This document shows positions 8,869 through 16,589 of a stretch of 64,000 nt of DNA, piece by piece (positions within the stretch are counted from its first letter, which is position 1; each line of letters begins with the position of its first letter). The stretch covers positions 310,001-374,000 of the forward strand of contig NZ_QDFZ01000001.1 of the NCBI RefSeq assembly GCF_003347605.1, in the 5' to 3' direction. The position numbers and the translations under genes are program-made. The notes beneath the pieces were generated by a model. That model had not been told where the DNA came from and made no database searches. It saw only the letters and a list, made by a program, of their open reading frames with translations. This DNA is from Chryseobacterium sp. KLBC 52. Its GTDB lineage: Bacteria > Bacteroidota > Bacteroidia > Flavobacteriales > Weeksellaceae.

Positions 8869-9918
8869 ATGAATACTACATTGAATTTCAGTAAAAAAAT
8901 ACAATCCCTTTTATCCCTGTTTATTTTGATGGGAATGGGATTTTTGTCTTTAAAAGCACAGACTTATAACACTGGTGGGAAAGCCCTGGAAAACGTAACC
9001 GTTACATCCGCTTTCCAGAATACAAAGCAAATAAAAGCCGGGCTGTTGAACGTTGGATATGCAGAAGTAGGTCCGGCCAATGGAAAACCTGTGATCCTTC
9101 TTCATGGATGGCCTTATGATATTCATAGTTTTGAAGAGTCCTCCGCTATACTTGCTGAAAAAGGCTACCGTGTGTTAGTTCCTTATTTAAGAGGCTATGG
9201 AACCACTACCTTTGTCTCACCGGATACCAAACGAAATGGTCAGCAGAGTGCTGTTGCATTGGACATCATTGCTTTTATGGATGCCTTGAAAATTGATAAA
9301 GCGATCATTGGCGGTTTTGACTGGGGAGCAAGAACCGCAGATATTATGGCAGCCCTGTGGCCTGAACGCTGTACAGGTTTGGTGGCTGTAAGCGGATATT
9401 TAATAGGAAGCCCAAAAGCAAACGAAAAACCTCTGCCTCCTAATGCTGAGTTTTTATGGTGGTATCAGTATTACTTTTCAACGGAAAGAGGCTATAAAGG
9501 TTACAAAGCAAATACTGCATCATTTAACAAATTGATATGGAAAACGGCTTCTCCAAAATGGGCTTTTGATGACCAGACCTACGAGCGTTCTGCGAAAGCA
9601 TTCGATAATCCTGATCATGTAGATATCGTAATTCACAATTACCGCTGGCGTCTGGGATTGGCAAAAGGAGAAAAACAATACGATGCACTTGAAGCCAGGC
9701 TGGCAAAATCTCCGTCCATTTCGGTCCCAACGGTTACTCTGGAAGGTGATGCCAACGGAGCGGCATTTCCTGCACCGGAAAGTTATGCTTCCAGATTTAC
9801 AGGTCAATATGCACATCATACTTTAACGGGCGGAATTGGACACAATTTGCCACAGGAAGCTCCAAAAGCATTTGCAGATGCGATCATAGAAGTAGACTCC
9901 ATGTCGAAATCCAAATAA
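8869..9918 (+). CDS. Secreted alpha/beta hydrolase, epoxide-hydrolase-like
   Basis: A 349-residue protein with an N-terminal signal peptide ending near KAQ (residue 31). It has an alpha/beta hydrolase fold: oxyanion HGWP (79-82), nucleophile elbow GGFDWGA with Asp151, and catalytic His in GIGHNLPQEAP near the C-terminus. An Asp nucleophile in a G-x-D-W-G context is the hallmark of epoxide hydrolases and haloalkane dehalogenases, not of Ser esterases. It is transcribed divergently from egtD and ends before a bidirectional terminator. The substrate is not predictable. Confidence 0.8.
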   Translation: MNTTLNFSKKIQSLLSLFILMGMGFLSLKAQTYNTGGKALENVTVTSAFQNTKQIKAGLLNVGYAEVGPANGKPVILLHGWPYDIHSFEESSAILAEKGYRVLVPYLRGYGTTTFVSPDTKRNGQQSAVALDIIAFMDALKIDKAIIGGFDWGARTADIMAALWPERCTGLVAVSGYLIGSPKANEKPLPPNAEFLWWYQYYFSTERGYKGYKANTASFNKLIWKTASPKWAFDDQTYERSAKAFDNPDHVDIVIHNYRWRLGLAKGEKQYDALEARLAKSPSISVPTVTLEGDANGAAFPAPESYASRFTGQYAHHTLTGGIGHNLPQEAPKAFADAIIEVDSMSKSK

Positions 9919-9937
9919 AAATCTGAAAGAATACAAC

Positions 9938-9968
9938 AAAACCACTGCTCAATAACAGTGGTTTTTTA
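9938..9968. terminator. Bidirectional terminator between convergent genes
   Basis: The stem ACCACTG/CAGTGGT, flanked by A residues on the left and seven T residues on the right, lies between the ends of the hydrolase (+) and the acyltransferase (-). It can serve both strands. Confidence 0.75.
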
Positions 9969-9986
9969 TCTTTATAGTATTCTAAA

Positions 9987-11129
9987 CTAGTTTTTAGATT
10001 CTTCCTCAACCTTCAGTTTATTCACCAAAGGATTGGCATACATTGCTAAGAAATACTCTCTGGAAACAGGATCCGATGGATCAATGCGCATTTCAAGTCT
10101 GCGGACAAACAACTGTTTTTCCTGTTCCGTATATTCGGAAGCGTACGTATTTGTATTATGAAGCAGATCGTAAGCGATATACTTGGTTGGCCAAAGCTTA
10201 TAATTACTGATGATAGAACGGTCAATTACCTGTGCAATAGCCTGCAGCTGTTTGTTTTTATTATCAATGGTGGCTGCAATTTCATCCAGTTCTTTATCCA
10301 GTACATCACCGGCATGAAGATGAATGCGTTTCTTTTGGCCCAGAATTCCGCTGATAATGTTGGTGAAATCTTCATTTTTTCCTTTGATATATTCCTCATC
10401 CCTGTGTTGTGCCAGCAGTTGAGGCATTTTTAAGGAATCTGTTGGATCATACTCATAGGAGATAGAAATCGGAACAATCTTTAATGTTTTAAAATAATCT
10501 ATTAATGATTGGTCTCCGGCTGCCATGGCAAGCATTTTCAAAACACCTTGCTGGGTAGAATCGTTACCGTTTTTGGTACGGCCTTCACGCTGGGCAATCC
10601 ATACAGAGCGGTTTTCCTGAAGAAGTAACTCTTTAATATACTCAGACATCGTTTGTGAACTGGTAAGTTGTTCACGAAGTGGCAGGCCTCTTTGTACCAA
10701 GAAGTTACGGTTCAGTTTAGCCAATACATTTAAGAAATTCTTACGTACAAGATTATCTCCAATGGCAGAAGCAGTCATTACATAACCGCCTTCCAGCAAT
10801 ACAAGATTAAGCAGTGAAGTATCCAGAACGATATCTCTGTGGTTCGAGATGAAAAGGTAAGAGGTGTTTTTATCCAGCTTATCAAATCCTGAAGTCGTTA
10901 AGCCGTCAGAACTTTTTGCAAGGATCTGGCGAACGGCAAAGGCTACAAACTGATGCTGAAAATCACTGATGGAATGAACATTCTTAAACTGTTCCAGCCA
11001 AACCTGCTCATCTGTATCAGGAAAAGTAAAATTCATAAAGGCTTTCATCATGGGATCACGGGCAATGCTCTGTAATCTCTCATTCACTTCCTGATCATAG
11101 AAATACCGGATTTCATCAAACTTAGACAT
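9987..11129 (-). CDS. Glycerolipid acyltransferase (PlsB/PlsC superfamily)
   Basis: A 380-residue protein of the 1-acyl-glycerol-3-phosphate acyltransferase superfamily. The acyl-acceptor/catalytic block is SNHRDIVLD at residues 95-103 (His97 with Asp99 and Asp103; spacing differs from canonical NHx4D). The second block is QREGRTKNG at 180-188, resembling the GGRSRTG block of PlsB. No clear membrane helix is seen, and both termini are helical and charged. It probably acylates a lysophospholipid or an ornithine/glycine lipid on the cytoplasmic face; the exact acceptor is not evident. It stands alone, facing the hydrolase across a shared terminator. Confidence 0.75.
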   Translation of the reverse strand: MSKFDEIRYFYDQEVNERLQSIARDPMMKAFMNFTFPDTDEQVWLEQFKNVHSISDFQHQFVAFAVRQILAKSSDGLTTSGFDKLDKNTSYLFISNHRDIVLDTSLLNLVLLEGGYVMTASAIGDNLVRKNFLNVLAKLNRNFLVQRGLPLREQLTSSQTMSEYIKELLLQENRSVWIAQREGRTKNGNDSTQQGVLKMLAMAAGDQSLIDYFKTLKIVPISISYEYDPTDSLKMPQLLAQHRDEEYIKGKNEDFTNIISGILGQKKRIHLHAGDVLDKELDEIAATIDNKNKQLQAIAQVIDRSIISNYKLWPTKYIAYDLLHNTNTYASEYTEQEKQLFVRRLEMRIDPSDPVSREYFLAMYANPLVNKLKVEEESKN

Positions 11130-11276
11130 GCGGTTAGGTAAAAATTAAAACTTTTTGCAAAAGAACGAAAATTTATCGGGGGAGAGGCTATAAAGGGTGT
11201 TAAAGTATTATGAAGGGCGTAGGAGTTGGGGCTCGGCAGTACTCTTCTATCTTAGTTTGTAGCAGAAATTCAATAG

Positions 11277-11296
11277 AAATGGGCTTTAGCCCATTT
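11277..11296. repeat. Short palindromic repeat (GGGCTTTAGCCC core)
   Basis: A 9-bp stem AAATGGGCT/AGCCCATTT with a TT loop. A related core, TTTGGCTTTAGCCTAAA, follows 25 bases later. Such 'gctttagcc' palindromes look like dispersed intergenic repeats rather than a gene-specific site. Confidence 0.55.
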
Positions 11297-11350
11297 TAAT
11301 AAGAAAACATCCCTTTGGCTTTAGCCTAAACTTAGAGGTGTTATATTGAA

Positions 11351-11465
11351 ATTCCTGCGGAATGACAAACGTTGTGGATAGGCTAACCGAATAGTTTGTA
11401 TGTCTGGAGCAAGTAAGTGGCTATGCACACATACATAAGCGCCCACTTTGTCATTCCACAGGAAT
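11351..11465. repeat. 115-bp inverted-repeat intergenic element
   Basis: The outer arms ATTCCTGCGGAATGACAAA (11351-11369) and TTTGTCATTCCACAGGAAT (11447-11465) are inverted copies, identical at 18 of 19 positions. The interior holds a second imperfect inversion (AGTGGCTATG against CATAAGCGCCCACT). There is no ORF. Together with the palindromes at 11277-11335 it fills the 358-base gap between the acyltransferase and the DUF262 genes. It is probably a REP/MITE-like dispersed element. Confidence 0.65.
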
Positions 11466-11487
11466 CTAAATATTATTATTTGTTTAC

Positions 11488-13350
11488 TTAATCAGCCTGA
11501 AGGCCGAGAATATCTACTCTAGCATTCAAAAGTTGAATCACTTCTATTTTATGCTTTGCAATTTCATAATCTTCCCACTTTTTATTTAGATTGGTCAGAT
11601 CATACATTCTTTTCTGCTTCGGAGGTATTCTCCCATTTTTATAGTACTTGCCGGTTGAACTGGAATCTGCTTTACCTACAGGAGATTCATTATTCATTCT
11701 TGAGTTAGAACTTTTGCTTACCAGACACAGATTTCCCAAATTATCCTGAACCGGATTATTAAGAGATTGGGATAAATGATGCTCAACAGAATTACGGTAG
11801 GTGAACTTGAAATCAAAGAGAGCAGGTGATTTTACCCAATACAGATAATCAATGAAATTGAATAGAAAATGAGGAACTTTCACGCCCTGATCATAGTTTG
11901 ACTCATTTATATTTTTTTCAAAATAACTGATAATGAACTGATCAATTACCTCCTGGTATTCGATTGAGGATAATCTGAAGTTTTTTTTATCAGAAAAAAG
12001 AAATAAAATGTCCTGTAGCCAGTTTTTATATTTCCTGTTTCTGAAGGTAACTTGCAGTAATGAAATAGACTTTATCAGCCGATCCTGAGAGTCGAATGCG
12101 TTTTTATATTTTAAACTATGAGAAATACTGTCTTCACTTTTATGGTATGTATATTTAGATGGTTTTTGAAGAGTCCATTTATAAGAATCTTCCTGATTTT
12201 CATCTTCTGAAGACTTTATAATAAACCTGTCGAAAATTGTTCTGTAATATAGCAGATCATTAATAAAATCTTTAGCTTCAATCTTAGCTTTCAGTCCATC
12301 ATAGACATTAAGCAAATCTTTTTCATTCAGTGGGATTTCTGTTTCGTTACCATTATATGAGTATGTATTATATTTTATCTTAAAAATATGCATTAAAAAG
12401 TTGGGGAAGTCTATAATTGAATGATCTTCTCCCGAATCGTCTATATCATTGATATTGATTGAATCTGTTTTTTTTACTGTTTTTTCCAATGCATCATTAA
12501 TGGAGAACCCCAATGTTTCAATGATTTCTTCTTCTTCTTCTTCTTCTTCTTCTATGAAATCGACAGGATAAATTTCATCGTAATTGTCACCAAAATATTT
12601 TAGTCTGTCTCCCGAAGAGAATAATTTTTGAATATGTGTATCCATTTGGGAACATGCATCCCAAATCTTAGAAAATTCATCTTGCTGTTTTTGATAATAA
12701 TTGCCATCTTCATCTTTCAGGGTTTCCATGAGATAAGATTTTAAAATCTCATGTTTTTTTAACTGTTCACCACGGTTATTCATGATCTCAAAATAGGATG
12801 CAACATCTGTTTCCTGAGGAATTTCTACAAGAACAAGAATTACATTTTCAAAAACAAATTTTTTAAAAAGATCAGGACTGTGAATTTCGGAAAGTCTTTT
12901 TTCTATCTTTTCATCAGGATTTATAATGCTATTATTCAAAAGATCTACAGCATTGATAAGGTGTGAAACTTTATGGTCAAACGCAATATCTTTGGTTTTG
13001 ATATTTTTGTAATAAGAATCAAAGAAAGCTTCTACCTCCGGTCTTGATTCATAGAAAAGCTTGGGACTCTTTACTAATCCCAGTATCTTAAGGAGTATAG
13101 ATAAGGTTGTCAACCTTTGCTGTCCATCTATTACTTCATAAAAGCCATCTTTTCTCTTTAAAACTACGAGACTTCCAATGAAGTAGTTTAGATAAGGATT
13201 GATTTCAAATTTTTTAAAATTTTCATACAGATCCTGAAGCAGCTGGGCAATTTCATCTTCAGTCCATGCATAGTTTCTTTGGTATAGAGGAACAATATAT
13301 TGGTGATTGAATATTTCCTTTAAGTTTTTATTTAAATTTTGATTTCCCAT
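11488..13350 (-). CDS. DUF262-DUF1524 protein, GmrSD-like (type IV restriction type)
   Basis: A 620-residue protein. The N-terminal DUF262 (ParB-like nucleotide-hydrolysing) domain shows the Y-Q-R-x-Y-x-W block (IVPLYQRNYAW, 20-29) and the key motif Asp75-Gly-Gln-Gln-Arg79-Leu-Thr-Thr. The C-terminal part (about 515-620) resembles DUF1524, the HNH-like nuclease domain: EHHLSQ followed by NLGNLCLVSKSSNSRMNN and a Lys-rich end. Both halves of GmrSD, which cuts glucosylated or otherwise modified DNA, are therefore in one polypeptide. A run of nine Glu (from GAA repeats) sits near residue 270. Its start overlaps the stop of the preceding DUF262 gene by 1 base. A role in phage defence is inferred from the family. 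Confidence 0.82.
   Translation of the reverse strand: MGNQNLNKNLKEIFNHQYIVPLYQRNYAWTEDEIAQLLQDLYENFKKFEINPYLNYFIGSLVVLKRKDGFYEVIDGQQRLTTLSILLKILGLVKSPKLFYESRPEVEAFFDSYYKNIKTKDIAFDHKVSHLINAVDLLNNSIINPDEKIEKRLSEIHSPDLFKKFVFENVILVLVEIPQETDVASYFEIMNNRGEQLKKHEILKSYLMETLKDEDGNYYQKQQDEFSKIWDACSQMDTHIQKLFSSGDRLKYFGDNYDEIYPVDFIEEEEEEEEEIIETLGFSINDALEKTVKKTDSININDIDDSGEDHSIIDFPNFLMHIFKIKYNTYSYNGNETEIPLNEKDLLNVYDGLKAKIEAKDFINDLLYYRTIFDRFIIKSSEDENQEDSYKWTLQKPSKYTYHKSEDSISHSLKYKNAFDSQDRLIKSISLLQVTFRNRKYKNWLQDILFLFSDKKNFRLSSIEYQEVIDQFIISYFEKNINESNYDQGVKVPHFLFNFIDYLYWVKSPALFDFKFTYRNSVEHHLSQSLNNPVQDNLGNLCLVSKSSNSRMNNESPVGKADSSSTGKYYKNGRIPPKQKRMYDLTNLNKKWEDYEIAKHKIEVIQLLNARVDILGLQAD
12526..12552. repeat. Trinucleotide repeat (TTC)9 inside the DUF262-DUF1524 gene
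   Basis: Nine uninterrupted TTC units (GAA on the coding strand) encode nine consecutive Glu residues in the linker after the DUF262 domain. Slippage would change linker length without shifting frame. Confidence 0.9.
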
Positions 13351-14771
13351 TATGCAAAGCTGTAGTTTTTAAGGTTCACTTTTCTCTCATCTGCAGATTC
13401 AAGGCGGATGTTTTGTTCTAAAAAAAATTCGATAACTGTCGTCACATCTTTTTTACAAATTACATTTTTATTCGCCATTTTTTCTAATAGGAACAGATCT
13501 GAATATGACTTCGCATGTTCAATGATGTTCAAAATTTCACTTTCAGCTGGATATTTGGCAACACTGTTATATCTTACCTGTTCTTTTTCCAGCCTTAGTC
13601 TGTAAACTAGCAGATACAGTGTTTTATGATATTTTTCTATCCCTTCTTCTCCGAATTTATCAAACATTAAGATAATTAGTGATTTATAAAGTTCAAACAG
13701 ATATTGATCACCATCGCGATGCGAACCGTTATATTTACAGTTTTTCTGTACAAATTTTTTAAACTCTTTCATTTCTTCAAATTCAGGATTAAAGAGCCTT
13801 TTATAAATTTCAATATACGTTTCCGTATAATCGAAAAAATCTTTACCATTCACAATATTTTGATTCAGTAAAGAATATGGATTGATGTTTTCGGGTGAAA
13901 TATTTTTGAATCTTGATTTTACACCGTTTATGGAAACACCCAACGATTTGAAATAATTCTGCATCACATACTGCATCAGTTCCCTGTTTTGATAGGGAAA
14001 ATCAATCGGATGGTTTTTATTGATAGTAATTCCTTTAAATTCTTTGATATGTTTTTTATCAAAAGCGTAAGCTTCCTCTTTGCGACTCCACACTCTGGTT
14101 CTGTACAACTGCTCGTTGATCAGTTGCCTGAGTAAATTTGATATAGTTGCACTTTCTTTATTGGCCTGATATCTAGCAGCTCCTTCCCAAGTTATATCAC
14201 ATGATACTTTTTCTTCAAAAGTATTGCTTTCCATAGCCCGGATGTGATAGGCTTTCAAAAGATTATAGGCTTCCAGCTCCTTTCCACGTCCATTCTGGGA
14301 ATCAAACATCTGGAATGCTTCTGAAAGATCTGCTACTCTTATTTCTACAAATTCGCAGGCGTTCAGAATATATTTCTTAAAACTGCTTTTCTCATTTCCT
14401 ATGTTTTCCTGCAGCCATTGATCTATAAAGTACTTGTTCCTGATAATTGCATTCAGTGAATCCGTATGTCTGTACTGTAGAGAATCCATCAATGCAGACC
14501 CTGCATTACTTTCCAGAGATTTCAAAATGAGCAATAGGGTGGTAATACGCTGTTGCCCGTCAACGATATGGAGTTGTAAGTCAGTGTTGTTTAAAATAAC
14601 ACTCCCAATCCGGTAAGAACTTTTGCCTTCTTTCCAGCTCTGGGTAATATCTTCTAACAATAGGCGGGTGTTGTCTTCTGTCCAGCGGTAAGGTCTTTGG
14701 TAGTTCGGGATGGACATATTGTCTTCCAATATAGAACTCACCTTTCTTATTTCTGCATTTATTTTGCTCAA
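13350..14771 (-). CDS. DUF262 protein lacking a clear DUF1524 nuclease domain
   Basis: A 473-residue protein with a DUF262 domain: SIPNYQRPYRW at 20-30 and Asp71-Gly-Gln-Gln-Arg75-Ile-Thr-Thr, plus FDSQNGRGKELEAYNLLKAY later in the domain. The C-terminal half is helical and shows no recognisable HNH/DUF1524 motif. It is the first gene of a two-gene unit and overlaps the complete DUF262-DUF1524 gene by 1 base, so the two proteins probably act together, perhaps as a sensor/regulator with an effector. The only start giving the full N-terminal helix is TTG at 14771; an ATG exists at residue 19 but would cut into the domain. Confidence 0.75.
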   Translation of the reverse strand: MSKINAEIRKVSSILEDNMSIPNYQRPYRWTEDNTRLLLEDITQSWKEGKSSYRIGSVILNNTDLQLHIVDGQQRITTLLLILKSLESNAGSALMDSLQYRHTDSLNAIIRNKYFIDQWLQENIGNEKSSFKKYILNACEFVEIRVADLSEAFQMFDSQNGRGKELEAYNLLKAYHIRAMESNTFEEKVSCDITWEGAARYQANKESATISNLLRQLINEQLYRTRVWSRKEEAYAFDKKHIKEFKGITINKNHPIDFPYQNRELMQYVMQNYFKSLGVSINGVKSRFKNISPENINPYSLLNQNIVNGKDFFDYTETYIEIYKRLFNPEFEEMKEFKKFVQKNCKYNGSHRDGDQYLFELYKSLIILMFDKFGEEGIEKYHKTLYLLVYRLRLEKEQVRYNSVAKYPAESEILNIIEHAKSYSDLFLLEKMANKNVICKKDVTTVIEFFLEQNIRLESADERKVNLKNYSFA

Positions 14772-14879
14772 GGTAGTAGTTTTTTAATCATAAAAACGTA
14801 AGAGGTTTCTTCAGGAACAATAATAATAAAAATCTCCAACTTCTGCTTACGGGAAGACGTAATTGTATAGAATAATCAC

Positions 14880-15103
14880 TTCTACAAGTGTCCACAGTTA
14901 CTTTTTAAATATCTACAACCGGATAGATATGCCTCTGAAACCGGTTATCAATATATCAACAGCCGGTCTTGAAATAACGGCAACAAGTTGGTTAAGTGTC
15001 TGCAGGCATTTCAGAATAAGCTGAAGATACTTCATTAATAACCTGCAGGCAGTTTTTAAATGATAATACCCCCTTGCGTAAGGGGGTACAGACACTTGTA
15101 GAA
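14880..15103. mobile_element. MITE-like element with 13-bp terminal inverted repeats
   Basis: The perfect inverted ends TTCTACAAGTGTC (14880-14892) and GACACTTGTAGAA (15091-15103) bound 224 bases without a coding frame. Inside the right end is a strong hairpin TACCCCCTT-gcgt-AAGGGGGTA (15067-15088). Repeated short words (CTGCAG, ACCGG, AGTTTTTAAAT-like) occur inside. It occupies most of the 385-base gap between the DUF262 pair and the next gene. No target-site duplication could be fixed by eye. Confidence 0.5.
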
Positions 15104-15156
15104 ATGGGTGTTTGAACTTCAGAACCGCCTGTTGATACTTGTATAACCAATTGCCG

Positions 15157-15654
15157 TTAGTTCTTTAGGTCATCGGAGGGAGTTACCGGAGGGGTAGAAG
15201 GGGTTGTGGTTATGAAAAACTGCTTCAGATCTTCATAAATAACATTCGTTCCCGGAACATTTTCTCCTGAAAGGAATTTCATGTTTCTATAGAAGGTGAT
15301 GGCATTATGGTAGTTATCGTGATCCAGCAGAACTTTAGTATCAGACAGCTGTTCTGTTAATGAGCTCATGATTTGCAGGCGTTGTTCTACCTGTTCTCTT
15401 CCCAGATAATCTTTATCGAATTCCACTTTATCTAAAACGTTCGGAACATATTGGGGATATTGCTCCATGTAGATTTTGGCTTTATTGACGAAGAGTTTGT
15501 TCTGTTCTGCAATACTTCCGTATTGTTGTCTTTCTTCAGGAGTAAGGTTGATGGTTTTTCCTGATAATACCGTCTCAATAGTTTGTAATGCCTGATCAAG
15601 TTTGGTGAGTTCTTCAGCGGTAAAACTTAAACTGATTAAATTGTCTAGTGCCAT
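15157..15654 (-). CDS. Hypothetical protein, mostly helical
   Basis: I do not recognise a named domain in this 165-residue protein. It is soluble, without signal peptide or membrane segment, rich in helix-forming residues (LTKLDQALQTIETVL, REQVEQRLQIMSSLTEQL) and ends in a Pro/Thr-rich tail. A good -7 promoter element lies 28 bases upstream of the ATG at 15654. It is transcribed alone, divergent from the XRE regulator; no function can be stated. Confidence 0.65.
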   Translation of the reverse strand: MALDNLISLSFTAEELTKLDQALQTIETVLSGKTINLTPEERQQYGSIAEQNKLFVNKAKIYMEQYPQYVPNVLDKVEFDKDYLGREQVEQRLQIMSSLTEQLSDTKVLLDHDNYHNAITFYRNMKFLSGENVPGTNVIYEDLKQFFITTTPSTPPVTPSDDLKN

Positions 15655-15682
15655 AATATTGTGTTTTTTGGGTTTGTGTGAT

Positions 15683-15690
15683 CAAATATA
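15683..15690 (-). promoter_or_regulatory. -7 promoter element TATATTTG for the 15157-15654 gene
   Basis: An exact match to the Bacteroidota -7 consensus TAnnTTTG on the minus strand, with a T-rich TTTTTC about 22 bases upstream near the -33 position. The implied transcript starts about 20 bases before the ATG. Confidence 0.55.
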
Positions 15691-15952
15691 GCGAGTGCCA
15701 GGCATAGAAAAACAGGGTGTTGTAAGATTTTCAGAGGGTGTTCATCAGAAAATGAAAATCAGATAACAGGGTTTATTTTTTTCTGACTTTTTGATGAAAA
15801 AAAGAGGGTATAAAAACGGAAATGGCGAAATAGGAGAGAAGGCTCGTTTCACTGTATCAGCATGAAGAACAGAGATTGTAATTAAGCTGTTTTTTAAGGT
15901 GCATTTTTATAAATATTTTTCTATATTTAAACCTCATAAATGTTGAATTATC

Positions 15953-16363
15953 ATGGAACATACAATACATCAGGGCCGCAATGTAAAACGATTCAGAGAA
16001 ATGCTGGGCATCAAGCAGGAAGCATTGGCTCTTGACCTTGGGGACGACTGGAACCAGAAGAAAATTTCTCTGCTGGAACAGAAAGAAATTATTGAAGACT
16101 CTTTGCTGAAAAGAATTTCTGAAGTGTTGAAAATTCCGGTGGAAGCGTTTCAGAATTTTGATGAGGAGCAGGCGGTGAATATTATTTCTAATACGTTTGA
16201 TAACGGTTCTTTCCTAAATACAGGTCATACTCCTACTTTTAATGTAAATCCTATTGAAGAAATAAAGAAGTTGCATGAAGAAAAGATGGAACTTTATGAA
16301 AGGATGCTGAAGGAGAAGGATGAGATGATGGGAAGACTGGAGAGGTTGATTGAGAAGGGATAA
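15953..16363 (+). CDS. XRE-family HTH transcriptional regulator
   Basis: A 136-residue protein with an N-terminal helix-turn-helix (about residues 7-62: VKRFREMLGIKQEALALDL, then DDWNQKKISLLEQ), a middle linker and a C-terminal charged helix with coiled-coil character (EEIKKLHEEKMELYERMLKE). It ends just before a strong terminator and lies directly upstream of the modification locus. It could regulate that locus, but the terminator between them and the commonness of this family in Chryseobacterium mean this is only a suggestion. Confidence 0.82.
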   Translation: MEHTIHQGRNVKRFREMLGIKQEALALDLGDDWNQKKISLLEQKEIIEDSLLKRISEVLKIPVEAFQNFDEEQAVNIISNTFDNGSFLNTGHTPTFNVNPIEEIKKLHEEKMELYERMLKEKDEMMGRLERLIEKG

Positions 16364-16385
16364 TTTGTTTAAGATATATATATAT

Positions 16386-16412
16386 GGTTCAGCATCTGCT
16401 GAACCTTTTTTA
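16386..16412 (+). terminator. Rho-independent terminator after the XRE gene
   Basis: A perfect 9-bp stem GGTTCAGCA-tc-TGCTGAACC is followed by six T residues. It separates the regulator from the modification operon. Confidence 0.85.
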
Positions 16413-16418
16413 TTTATA

Positions 16419-16589
16419 ATGAAAATATTTTTACTAGTATCAAAATGGGGAATATTAATAGTCTTCAGAGTTACAAAGTTTATTGTAAAAATATTGTGGA
16501 AATTATTATTAATCCCGATATTCGAAATTTTAAAACTTCATATTATATTTTACGAATTCAATGAGCTTAATAAATCAAGGAATAATTAA
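16419..16589 (+). CDS. Possible small hydrophobic protein (56 residues)
   Basis: The frame starts MKIFLLVSKWGILIVFRV and is hydrophobic throughout the first 40 residues, consistent with one or two membrane helices. It overlaps the start of the nuclease-methylase gene by 29 bases. The region is very AT-rich, where hydrophobic frames arise by chance, so it may not be a gene and may only be the operon leader. Confidence 0.25.
   Translation: MKIFLLVSKWGILIVFRVTKFIVKILWKLLLIPIFEILKLHIIFYEFNELNKSRNN

Noticed and set aside
12526..12552. The GAA repeat as a phase-variation switch.
   Set aside because: Units of three bases cannot shift the frame; only linker length would change.
15067..15088. The TACCCCCTT/AAGGGGGTA hairpin as a terminator for the gene ending at 15157.
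   Set aside because: There is no T-run on the minus-strand side and it lies inside the MITE-like element.
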